Part shown: in pieces, positions 1 to 6,877 of the stretch
Numbering within the stretch: the first letter of the stretch is position 1
Layout: every line of letters begins with the position of its first letter
Assembly: GCA_946481025.1 (NCBI GenBank)
Contig: CAMLNA010000074.1
Span: forward strand, 1 to 20,858
Direction of reading: 5' to 3'
Length of the DNA stretch: 20,858 bases
Source: an uncultured Rivibacter sp.
Lineage (GTDB): Bacteria; Pseudomonadota; Gammaproteobacteria; Burkholderiales; Burkholderiaceae
Notes under the pieces: model-generated
What the model was told of the DNA's origin: nothing
What the model saw: only the letters and a program-made list of their open reading frames with translations
The model's database searches: none
Position numbers and translations under genes: made by a program

Positions 1-807
1 CACGATCCCCTGCCTGGCGGGGGTCTTGGCTGAGGCGTCGGCCATGCGCTTTGCCAATGCAGGTGCCTGGCCGCTGCGGTCTCGCAAGGGGTAGTTCAAC
101 TCGCGGCTGAAGCGCTCCCGCACCCCCTGCGCCATGAAGTCCGCCACGCCGAGCAGGTGCACCTCGTTGGCCTCCATCGCCATGGATACCGTGCGGCCCT
201 TGCCGACGTCGCCCTTGGCGGCGGCCTGCATGTCCACGCGGGTCATGCGCGCCGTGCGGCACCCGTCGGTGTCGTTCTTGAAGCGCTCACGCACGACCTT
301 GGTCCACCGGTGCCGGCTGAAGGCCACCCAGATCTGCGAATGGGCCGACGGATCGACGCAGAAGAACTGCGGGCCGATGTTGCTGTGCCCTTCGCGCTTG
401 CAGGCCACGCTGAGCTGCGTGCCGTCTGGCGTCTCGTCGAGGTCCTCGACCGGCATCTTGTTGAGCAGGCCGTCGACGCCCACCACGTAGGCGTCCCACA
501 CCATGTTGGACTTCAGCACGTAGAGGTAGCCCGCCGGCAGCACGCGCATGAAGTCCCACGACAGGGTGCGATCGGGGGTGGCCAGGCGCCCGTCGAGCGT
601 CTTCAAGGCCGCCGTTGCGGCGGCATCGGCGCGGTGCTTGTCGAACACCGAGCGCAGTGCCGGGCTGCCGGTCACAGGCAGGATGGCCAGGCCGGTCTTG
701 TGGCAGTTCTTGCAGTTGGAAGCTGACGCCCCCGAGCCCGAACCTGCAGCCTTGGCGATCTGCCCCTTGGCTTTCGGCTTCGGTGGGGCAATGGCGGTTT
801 CACCCAT
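1..807 (-). CDS. VasX-type T6SS effector, N-terminal part (runs off left edge)
   Basis: This open frame has no stop from its ATG at 807 to the window edge, so 269 N-terminal residues are visible. It matches the N-terminal region of VasX-type T6SS effectors: a short Ala/Lys/Ser-rich leader, then the cysteine motif C32-K-N-C35-H-K-T-G-L-A-I-L-P-V, then a conserved block containing GYLYVL, VVGVDGLL and the HSQIWVAFS segment at about residues 95-165. In this family the N-terminus is the delivery region bound by a DUF4123 adaptor, and the toxic part, often membrane-active, is C-terminal; that part is outside the window. The gene overlaps the DUF4123 stop by 8 bases. GGAGG lies 10 bases before the ATG at 807; the in-frame ATG at 816 lies almost on the Shine-Dalgarno and is less likely. 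Family assignment is strong, but the toxin activity and the immunity gene cannot be read here. Confidence 0.85.
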   Translation of the reverse strand, partial: MGETAIAPPKPKAKGQIAKAAGSGSGASASNCKNCHKTGLAILPVTGSPALRSVFDKHRADAAATAALKTLDGRLATPDRTLSWDFMRVLPAGYLYVLKSNMVWDAYVVGVDGLLNKMPVEDLDETPDGTQLSVACKREGHSNIGPQFFCVDPSAHSQIWVAFSRHRWTKVVRERFKNDTDGCRTARMTRVDMQAAAKGDVGKGRTVSMAMEANEVHLLGVADFMAQGVRERFSRELNYPLRDRSGQAPALAKRMADASAKTPARQGIV

Positions 808-1771
808 GATGTGCATTCCTCCCCTGGCTCGATAGCCAACGGCCATCGGCAATGGTTTCCAGTGTTGTTTCGTCCAGCGCCGCCGCGGCGTCGGCAAACG
901 ACTGCCCTGTGCTGCGACTGTTGGCAAGTGCTTGCGCAAACGCAGGATGTTCGTCGAAGCGCTCGTGCACGCACAGCGCGCAGGTCGCGAAGGTCATGCA
1001 GTCGGTGTCGGTGCGCAAGCCTGCCGCCTGGGCGCGAGCGAGCTGCGCGTCGAGCGCCAGGACCAGGTCATCGCCGGTGCGGTCCAGGCCCCAGTCGGCG
1101 GCTTGCGGCACCAGTTCGTTGACCCAGGCCATCCGGCCGAGCGCCGCCCACTGCGCGGCGTCAAAGCCCACCTCGGGCTTCGCCTGCAGCGGCACGCGCA
1201 AGGTTCTCAGTGAAAGATCGGGGCCGACGAAATGCCATGCGGCCACCGGCCCGAGCAGGTGGCGCAGCTGCCCCGGGCGAGCCAGGGCACTCAAACGCGC
1301 AAGGACACGTGGGTCGATGTAGCGCAACAACCTGCGCTCGCCCGACGGGCTTCTTGCCACGGAGGCATTGGCGATCAGCGCTGCCAACGCATCCCCGTCA
1401 AGGCCTTCTGCCGGCTGCGGGCTTCCGGCTGGCGCCACCTCGATCCAGCCGCAGACAGACCGGACCTGCCTTGCCTGGCCCACATTGCCCAATGCCTCTT
1501 CCATCGCCAGCCGCACCGTGCGGTTCAACAAGCGCTCGGCTCGGCGCTCATCGTTCAGCCACAACAAGTACGGCATGCGCTCGGCGGCAAGGTCGTCGTG
1601 CCGGATATGCACCACGTGCATGGAAGCCTCATCCGACGGCAGCACATCTTCGAGCGGGTCGGTGACCGCGCGGTCGATGATCACCGCCACCGGCGACGAA
1701 GCATCGCCGCGTGCCAACGCCGCACGCAAGGCGGCAATGCCGGCATCGGTCAGTTCATCGATCGAACGCAT
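800..1771 (-). CDS. DUF4123 T6SS effector adaptor (Tap/TEC type)
   Basis: The 323-residue product looks like a DUF4123-domain protein. The domain covers roughly residues 25-150 and beyond: it includes SPVAVIIDRAV and HVVHIRHDD near the start and the typical LLRYIDPRVLARL segment near residue 150. A helical C-terminal half follows. DUF4123 proteins are cytoplasmic chaperones that bind a specific effector and dock it on the VgrG C-terminal extension before firing. The neighbours fit: the VasX-type effector starts inside this gene's last codons, giving translational coupling, and a free DUF2345 protein is encoded 15 bases upstream. The ATG at 1771 has GGAGG 9 bases upstream. There is no signal peptide. 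A different fold is unlikely given the motif and context. Confidence 0.88.
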   Translation of the reverse strand: MRSIDELTDAGIAALRAALARGDASSPVAVIIDRAVTDPLEDVLPSDEASMHVVHIRHDDLAAERMPYLLWLNDERRAERLLNRTVRLAMEEALGNVGQARQVRSVCGWIEVAPAGSPQPAEGLDGDALAALIANASVARSPSGERRLLRYIDPRVLARLSALARPGQLRHLLGPVAAWHFVGPDLSLRTLRVPLQAKPEVGFDAAQWAALGRMAWVNELVPQAADWGLDRTGDDLVLALDAQLARAQAAGLRTDTDCMTFATCALCVHERFDEHPAFAQALANSRSTGQSFADAAAALDETTLETIADGRWLSSQGRNAHHG

Positions 1772-1786
1772 GCCCGTGCCTCCGGT

Positions 1787-2434
1787 TCAGACGATGGCAG
1801 CGCCGGTGGAGGCCGCATCGCCCAGGCGCGCAGCACACCCCTTCAACTCCCCCGCCTTCGGCAGGCTCAAGCTTGCACTCGCGCTCCCCGCCCCCGCCAG
1901 CTCCTTCATCGCCGCCTTGAAGCTCGCCGTTCCGCTGGTGCCCAACTCGATGTTGCCGCCCTCGATCTTGAGATAGGTGCCGCCGCCGGTCAGCAGGATG
2001 CTGTTGGGCGCGCTGATGGTGATGCCGGCGCTCGTGCTCGCGATCGTCACTGCCTTGTCGGCATTGAGCTGCGCCTTCGCGCTTTGCGCCTGCGCGCTCA
2101 CCTTGCCGCTGGCGGCATGCAGCTTCATGCCCACGTCCTGCACGCTGCGCTGCGTGTCCTGGGCCTTGCCGTAGGTGAACAGGGCGATGCCGTCCTTCAC
2201 CGCCACGGCCTGGTTTCGCTGCGTGTTGAGGTTGGCGTCCTGCCCGGCCACCAGGCTCAGCGTCTGGCCGGCGCTGGCCAGGGCGCTGGCCGGGGTGTAG
2301 GCGCCGATGCCGCCCGCGCCTGCGAGCACGAGGTCGGGCTTCGAGAAGACGGGGATGGTGCCGCCTCCGCCGCCGATGCCGAACTCGCCGGTGACGTTGG
2401 GGGTGGAGGGGATGGTTTTCTTCGATTCGCTCAT
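1787..2434 (-). CDS. Stand-alone DUF2345 protein (detached VgrG C-terminal beta-prism)
   Basis: The 215-residue product has no VgrG core but resembles the C-terminal DUF2345 region of Burkholderiales VgrGs. A Gly-rich leader (about 15-25) and the strand FSKPDLVLAGAGGIGAYTPA lead into repeated short beta strands: QTLSLVAGQDANLN at about 57-70, DGIALFTYGKA at 81-91, KLHAASGKVSAQAQ at 104-117, and GGGTYLKIEGGNIELGT at about 150-166. A tail containing KGCAARLGDAASTGAAIV resembles the extreme C-terminus of VgrGs, the part DUF4123 adaptors dock on. The start overlaps the preceding stop as ATGA. The VgrG upstream lacks exactly this domain. It may associate with the spike in trans or act as a docking platform for the DUF4123/VasX pair; this role is inferred. 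A decayed VgrG remnant is possible, but the frame is intact and coupled to its neighbours. Confidence 0.82.
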   Translation of the reverse strand: MSESKKTIPSTPNVTGEFGIGGGGGTIPVFSKPDLVLAGAGGIGAYTPASALASAGQTLSLVAGQDANLNTQRNQAVAVKDGIALFTYGKAQDTQRSVQDVGMKLHAASGKVSAQAQSAKAQLNADKAVTIASTSAGITISAPNSILLTGGGTYLKIEGGNIELGTSGTASFKAAMKELAGAGSASASLSLPKAGELKGCAARLGDAASTGAAIV

Positions 2435-2820
2435 GAGTTGCTCCCTGCAGAGGGCGATGCGCAGGCGGCGCGGTCCCAGATGCCGGCCTTCTCGTCCCAG
2501 CGCACTTCGTGAACGCGCGGCACGCCTGCGGCACTACGAATCACGCAGAACTCGGCGGTGTACGCGAAGGTGGGGTCGCCCGGGTCCTTCACTCGCGCCC
2601 CGAGTCCCACGGTGTACAGGCGGCCGAACTGCAGCGCAGGCGGGGAAGTGTGTGCCACGGACTGCCCAGGCACTTCGCCGTAGCGCAGGCACTGCCCTGG
2701 GAGGAAAGGAACAGGCTTCTCCAGCGTGAACGACCGGGTGGTTTCGTACCCACGACCGCCCTGCGTCTCGATGCGAGGCCCCAAAAGTTCCGGATCGCCC
2801 ATCCGCGTTGCCACCGGCAC
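2431..2820 (-). CDS. Small paralogue of the upstream lipoprotein, without signal peptide
   Basis: The frame stays open upstream through the neighbouring gene, but its protein-like part begins near a GTG at 2820, just after the preceding stop (2822). GGAGG lies about 8 bases before that GTG, giving 129 residues. The product is clearly homologous to the lipoprotein encoded directly upstream: both share G-Q-C-x-x-Y-G, then G-R-hydrophobic-Y-x-V, then Y-T-A-x-F-C. The two main cysteines are 48 residues apart in both (C44 and C92 here), and a third lies near the C-terminus (C120). Unlike its paralogue it has no signal peptide or lipobox and lacks the first part of the domain. It may be a cytoplasmic partner, a truncated duplicate, or the second domain of a two-domain lipoprotein broken by a frameshift. 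A role in immunity to the VgrG metallopeptidase is inferred from position only. Confidence 0.6.
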   Translation of the reverse strand: MPVATRMGDPELLGPRIETQGGRGYETTRSFTLEKPVPFLPGQCLRYGEVPGQSVAHTSPPALQFGRLYTVGLGARVKDPGDPTFAYTAEFCVIRSAAGVPRVHEVRWDEKAGIWDRAACASPSAGSNS

Positions 2821-2821
2821 G

Positions 2822-3349
2822 TCATCGCCCTCCGCTGTGTACCGGGGGCTCCAGGGGGCCGCAAGCCGCAGCCTGCAACTTGCCCTCCTTGCGCTCCACC
2901 GGCAGCACACGCGCTGAAGCGCCGGCTTCCCGCACCATGCAGAAGTGAGCCGTGTACAGATGAACCGGCTCACTCGCGTCTTCGACAACGGCGTTGACCA
3001 TGACGGAGTAGATGCGCCCGGGGGCCAACGGCTGCGGAGCCTTGAGCACCTGGCCCTCCGGCAGTGAGGCACCGTACTGAACGCACTGCCCCACGGGCAA
3101 TGGAACTCTCGGTGCGGCAGGCGCAACCATCGCCCGCCATACCGGGCTGCCCTTTCCCTCGCCTTCCGCGATGGACACGGAAACGGCTTGCAGCTGCGGA
3201 TTGCCTTCTCGTGTCGCGCGGGTGCTTGCGACGCCGAAGCACGGAAGCTCCGCGCGTTGAGTGACCACCGCCGTACCCATGCCCGAACGAGCGGCACAGC
3301 CACTCGCCAGCAGCGACAGCAACAGCAGCGCCAGGAAGCTCTTGTTCAT
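2822..3349 (-). CDS. Predicted lipoprotein, candidate immunity protein to VgrG metallopeptidase
   Basis: This encodes a 175-residue lipoprotein. Residues 1-18 form a lipoprotein signal peptide with a short charged start, a Leu-rich core and the lipobox A-S-G-C18. Alanine at +2 favours outer-membrane sorting by the usual Lol rule. The mature part has cysteines at 37, 89, 137 and 163; those at 89 and 137 sit in GQCVQYG and HFCMVRE and could form disulfides in the periplasm. The ATG at 3349 has GGAGA upstream; an open stretch further upstream is non-coding in character. The gene follows the VgrG stop by 19 bases. Pseudomonas VgrG2b, which carries a similar C-terminal peptidase, acts in the periplasm, so a periplasmic lipoprotein next to this VgrG is a plausible cognate immunity protein. 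I do not recognise a named family, and this role is inferred. Confidence 0.72.
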   Translation of the reverse strand: MNKSFLALLLLSLLASGCAARSGMGTAVVTQRAELPCFGVASTRATREGNPQLQAVSVSIAEGEGKGSPVWRAMVAPAAPRVPLPVGQCVQYGASLPEGQVLKAPQPLAPGRIYSVMVNAVVEDASEPVHLYTAHFCMVREAGASARVLPVERKEGKLQAAACGPLEPPVHSGGR

Positions 3350-3368
3350 GCCTGTTCTCCACACCCTT

Positions 3369-6300
3369 TCAGGAGCCACCCGGCAAGCTCGACCTGTCGG
3401 CAGGATCAGCAAGGAAGGTCTTGAGCGTGTACTGCTCGTAGTCACTCAAGGCGTTGGCGTATCGCTGCTGCCGCATCACCGTGGGGTCGCCAAGCACCTT
3501 CAGGGCGAAGTAGTCGGCCACGATGTCGCCCTGTGCTTCCATGTTGTAGTCAGCCAGGGTCTTGTCGTGGGCGAGTTGGTATGCGTAGGAAAGCCCGATC
3601 CGGATGGCGCCTCTGAGCTTCACCGGATAGTCGAGCTGGTACTGCCATACGTGAACCATCTCGTGCATGAACCAGTGCTTGTCCGCCGAGTCCTCCTTGG
3701 AGAAGTCTTCCTTGAAGTAGTCCGGGTTGAAATACATCTCCCCGTTCGGCGTCATCGCGGTGTTGTCCGGCTGCAGCCCGAACCAAAGGTATTCGCCGTT
3801 GTGGACCTTCACCTTCGAATAGTCGATCGAGTCCTTGAAGATCACCTTCGCCATGGCGATCTCGCCGGGTGTCATCGGGCGGGCCTTGCCCTTGGGCGTT
3901 TGCACCTGCACCACCGAAGCCCCCAGGTTCTGCGGGTTGGTGGCCACGCCGCTGATGGGCACCACCAGCGCAGCGGCCGAAGTGGAGCCGGCCTGTTGCG
4001 CATGCGCGGTGCAGCAGGACTCCAGCGGCCTGGGGCTCAGCTTCGCTTCGACGATGGGCTGTGCCTGGGCGGTCACGACCCGCTGCGTCAAGCCCTGCGC
4101 ATCGGTCTGCCCGGTCTCCACGCTGCCGTCGGCCAGCTTCAGCTCGTAGGCCACGTTGGCCAGCGGCGTTCCCTTGGCATTGAGGAACTGGATCTGCTCG
4201 TCGAACGACGTCGCCTCTTCCGACGCTTCGGAGCCTTCGGCCTCTGACGCCGCGCCCGCTGCGGCAGCCGTGGCCAGCGCGAGCGTGTCCACGGCCTGCA
4301 GCACTTCGAGCATGCCCGCCATGCCCTCGGCCACCGGCAGCTTCTCGGGCTCCGGCTCGCTGCCGATCCTGGCCTGGTGCTGCTGCGCCGCCTTGGCCAA
4401 TGCCAGCTGCAGCTCGCGGCTGGCGTCGAGCTGGGTCTGCGTTTCGCGCGTGTCCAGCTGCTGGGCCGAACCGGTGCTGGCCTGCCGGCCGTGGGTGCTG
4501 ATCAGCAGTCCGCTGCCGGCACGCAGTGCGCCGTAGGCGCTGGTGAACAGCTCCGCGCCATGCCCCTGGTGCTGCAGCCGCTGGTTGTCGCGCTGGTACA
4601 GCAGGTGCCCCAGCTGCAGGCGGCTGTTCGCGGTGCTGGTGGCCAGCAGCACGCGTGCCTCGCCCGGGCTCGCGTCGAAGACCAGCTGGTTGGCGCCGCC
4701 GGTGCCGCTCGCACTGGCGCTGACCTCCTGCGTCTTGAAGCCCACCTGCACCGCGTTGTGCTGGTGGCCTTGCAGCGCGCCGCTCCTGGCATCACCCGGA
4801 AACCACGCAGGCGCGTTGCCGGTGCTGCCGGCAGCACCGCCCGCCGCCTGGTTGCCCTGGGCATTGGCCTGGCCCACACCGTTGTAGACGCTGCCCACCA
4901 CCACCGGGCGGTCGATGTCGCCCTCGAGGAACTCGACCACCACTTCCTGCCCGGCACGCGGCGTGAACACGCTGCCCCAGTTGGCGCCGGCCAGCGGCGT
5001 GGCCACGCGCACCCAGGTGCCCGCGCGGTCGTTGGCGGGGGCGTTGTCGTCGCCGCCCTCGTCGGCCAGGCGGTGGCTGGCCTGGCCGCCGCGCTGCCAA
5101 TGGAACTGGACCTTGATGCGGTGGTCGCGGTCGGTGTGGATGGGGGCGCCGTCGCTCACCACGATGGCCGTCTGCGTGCCGTGTACCGCCGGCCGGGGCA
5201 GCAGCGTGGTGAGCTCATGCACGTGGGCGGCTCCTTGCACGTCGAGCCCCAGCGCCCGCACCGGCAGCTCGGCCGGCAAGGCCACCAGGTCGCACTCATA
5301 CAGCGGCGTGTCTTCTTCGCGCGGTGCCGCCAGACCCAGCAGCCTGGCGATGCCGGCCTGGGCGTCGGCCGCGAGGTTGTTGCGCGCGCGATGGCGCACG
5401 GCCATGACGGTGTAGCGGCCGCCGGCGCTGGCGTGTTCGGCCAGCTCGAAGGTGGTGGCAGGCGCCGCCATGCGGAAGCCGCCGCGCGCCTCGCACAGGC
5501 GGGCCGCGGCGTCGAGCGTCTGCTGCTGGCGCTGGGCGATGCGTTCGCCCTGTTCGCGGGTTTCGTAGACATACACGCCGGGCAGGTCGCGGCGCACCAG
5601 AGGCGGCAGGCCGGCCGCCGCCGCGCCATCGGCGCGCACCGGGCGCAGCGCGTTCTGGCGGTAGTCCCAGCTCTGCAGTTCGATGGCCGCGGTGGTGACC
5701 TGCGCGGTGGCGCCCCAGCGGGTGAGGGTGTCTTCCTTGAAGCTGGCACCGCTTTGCGCAAAGCGCACGCGGGCCTGGGCACCCGGCTTCACGGCGCCGT
5801 TGTGGTCGGCGATCACCAGGGTGTGCACGCCCAGGCTTTCGCTGGTGGCGTCGCCCTGGTGCTCGAACCAGGCGAACAGGCCTTCTTCGGCGAGCAGGCG
5901 CAACACGAAGGCGAGGTCGCTTTCCTGGTACTGCGTGACGAGGCTGCGCTGCGGATACACGCCGGCATCGGCGAATTCGAAGCGCCAGGCCGCGGCCAGC
6001 TTGCCGTGCGCCTGGTAGCGGCCGAACACCGCCTCCAGCACTTCGGGCACGGTCATGCCCTGGAAGCTGCGGCTGTCGGTGCGATGGGCCAGCAGCGCGA
6101 GCCACGGCTCGACCACGAGCCGGTAGCGCGCGAGGCCACCATCGCTGCCCAGCAGGCTGAATTGCGTGACGTGGCCGTGCCAGGGGCGGAGCGCGGTTCG
6201 GCTCGCGCCGGTCAGCAGCTCCAGCAGGACGGGTTGGCCGATGAGCTGCTTCAGCTCGTGGTGGGTGCTGGTGGACAGCGCGGTGAGTTCAAGCCGGAAG

Positions 6301-6455
6301 CCCGCATGGCCGGTGGCGGGTGCCACCGCTTCAACCCCGTCCAGCGTTTCGGCCAGCAGCACGTTGGGGCCCAGCGGCGTATGCAGGCGCAGCAGCCGCT
6401 CGTGCTGCACGGGGCCGCCGAACAGGCTGGCCAGGAGCGCGACGTCAAGCTTCAT
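3369..6455 (-). CDS. vgrG: Evolved VgrG (TssI) spike with C-terminal zinc-metallopeptidase domain
   Basis: The 1028-residue trimeric spike protein begins with the gp27-like core (about 1-400). The gp5-like OB domain follows, with HRIKVQFHWQR near 445-455 and WVRVATPLAGANWGSVFTPR at about 481-500, then EVVVEFLEGDIDRPVVVGSVYN near 504-525. The T6SS Vgr domain lies at about 588-655. A low-complexity Ala/Glu linker (about 700-750) replaces the usual DUF2345. A transthyretin-like segment sits at about 751-800, and the C-terminal domain contains H931-E-M-V-H935 followed by E973 in NMEAQGD, the signature of a zinc metallopeptidase. Architecture and length are close to Pseudomonas VgrG2b, a periplasm-acting toxin. 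The ATG at 6455 (AGGGA upstream) is preferred to a TTG at 6470; it overlaps the preceding stop by 11 bases. Spike assignment is certain; peptidase activity rests on the motif. Confidence 0.95.
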   Translation of the reverse strand: MKLDVALLASLFGGPVQHERLLRLHTPLGPNVLLAETLDGVEAVAPATGHAGFRLELTALSTSTHHELKQLIGQPVLLELLTGASRTALRPWHGHVTQFSLLGSDGGLARYRLVVEPWLALLAHRTDSRSFQGMTVPEVLEAVFGRYQAHGKLAAAWRFEFADAGVYPQRSLVTQYQESDLAFVLRLLAEEGLFAWFEHQGDATSESLGVHTLVIADHNGAVKPGAQARVRFAQSGASFKEDTLTRWGATAQVTTAAIELQSWDYRQNALRPVRADGAAAAGLPPLVRRDLPGVYVYETREQGERIAQRQQQTLDAAARLCEARGGFRMAAPATTFELAEHASAGGRYTVMAVRHRARNNLAADAQAGIARLLGLAAPREEDTPLYECDLVALPAELPVRALGLDVQGAAHVHELTTLLPRPAVHGTQTAIVVSDGAPIHTDRDHRIKVQFHWQRGGQASHRLADEGGDDNAPANDRAGTWVRVATPLAGANWGSVFTPRAGQEVVVEFLEGDIDRPVVVGSVYNGVGQANAQGNQAAGGAAGSTGNAPAWFPGDARSGALQGHQHNAVQVGFKTQEVSASASGTGGANQLVFDASPGEARVLLATSTANSRLQLGHLLYQRDNQRLQHQGHGAELFTSAYGALRAGSGLLISTHGRQASTGSAQQLDTRETQTQLDASRELQLALAKAAQQHQARIGSEPEPEKLPVAEGMAGMLEVLQAVDTLALATAAAAGAASEAEGSEASEEATSFDEQIQFLNAKGTPLANVAYELKLADGSVETGQTDAQGLTQRVVTAQAQPIVEAKLSPRPLESCCTAHAQQAGSTSAAALVVPISGVATNPQNLGASVVQVQTPKGKARPMTPGEIAMAKVIFKDSIDYSKVKVHNGEYLWFGLQPDNTAMTPNGEMYFNPDYFKEDFSKEDSADKHWFMHEMVHVWQYQLDYPVKLRGAIRIGLSYAYQLAHDKTLADYNMEAQGDIVADYFALKVLGDPTVMRQQRYANALSDYEQYTLKTFLADPADRSSLPGGS

Positions 6456-6840
6456 GCTGGATCCCTGCAAGCAGAGGAGACGCCGCCGCGAGCAGGAACA
6501 CGCGCTGCAGCTGCAAGGGGTCGCGGCGCAACACCAGGCAGTGGCGCTGCCCGGCGGCCACCACCGGCAGCAGCAGCTCGCCGGAGCCGGGCGAAGGCTC
6601 GGCCGGCTCGACGCTCCAGCGCGACGACTGCATGAGCTGCAGCAGGCGCTGCGAGCTCACCGCCGCCTGCGGCGTTGGCGACAGCAACACCTGGACCGCC
6701 AGCGCGGACCAGGAGTCCGCCATGCTGCCAAGCGCCTTCAGCTGGCCCGCGGCCGCGGGCCAATGGGCCGAGGCGCTGTTCGCCAGCACGGCGTCGGCAA
6801 GGCGCTGCTGCGCGGTTTTCGAATCGTTCTGGTCGCTCAT
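6445..6840 (-). CDS. Uncharacterised 131-aa protein between clpV and vgrG
   Basis: I do not recognise this family. The 131-residue product has no signal peptide or clear membrane segment. Residues 1-60 look helical (AQQRLADAVLANSAS, then a Leu/Ala-rich stretch). Residues 70-130 alternate hydrophobic strands such as GELLLPVV and HCLVLRRD, ending in a hydrophobic Leu/Ala-rich segment. The ATG at 6840 has GGGAGA about 8 bases upstream. It lies 37 bases after clpV and its last codons overlap the vgrG start, so the two genes are probably translationally coupled. Position and coupling suggest a spike-loading, assembly or accessory function for this VgrG. Codon and GC usage match its neighbours, which supports a real gene. 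Confidence 0.72.
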   Translation of the reverse strand: MSDQNDSKTAQQRLADAVLANSASAHWPAAAGQLKALGSMADSWSALAVQVLLSPTPQAAVSSQRLLQLMQSSRWSVEPAEPSPGSGELLLPVVAAGQRHCLVLRRDPLQLQRVFLLAAASPLLAGIQHEA

Positions 6841-6877
6841 GCTCGTTCTCCCTGTGGCGCGTGCGGTCGGTCGGCGG

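Noticed and set aside
157..726. Plus-strand open frame opposite the VasX-type effector
   Set aside because: The minus-strand frame is open to the edge and carries the CxxC and GLAILPV signature; the plus frame has none.
1787..2434. PAAR spike-tip protein as an identity for the 215-aa gene
   Set aside because: No PAAR repeats; the strand pattern and the TYLKIEGGNIELGT block match DUF2345.
2589..2864. Alternative minus-strand frame with ATG right after GGAGGGCG at 2825
   Set aside because: The ATG overlaps the lipoprotein stop and is well placed, but the translation is Arg/Trp-rich and lacks the conserved cysteine pattern that the GTG-start frame has.
4377..6635. 752-codon plus-strand open frame across vgrG
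   Set aside because: Antisense to the well-supported vgrG; no domains.
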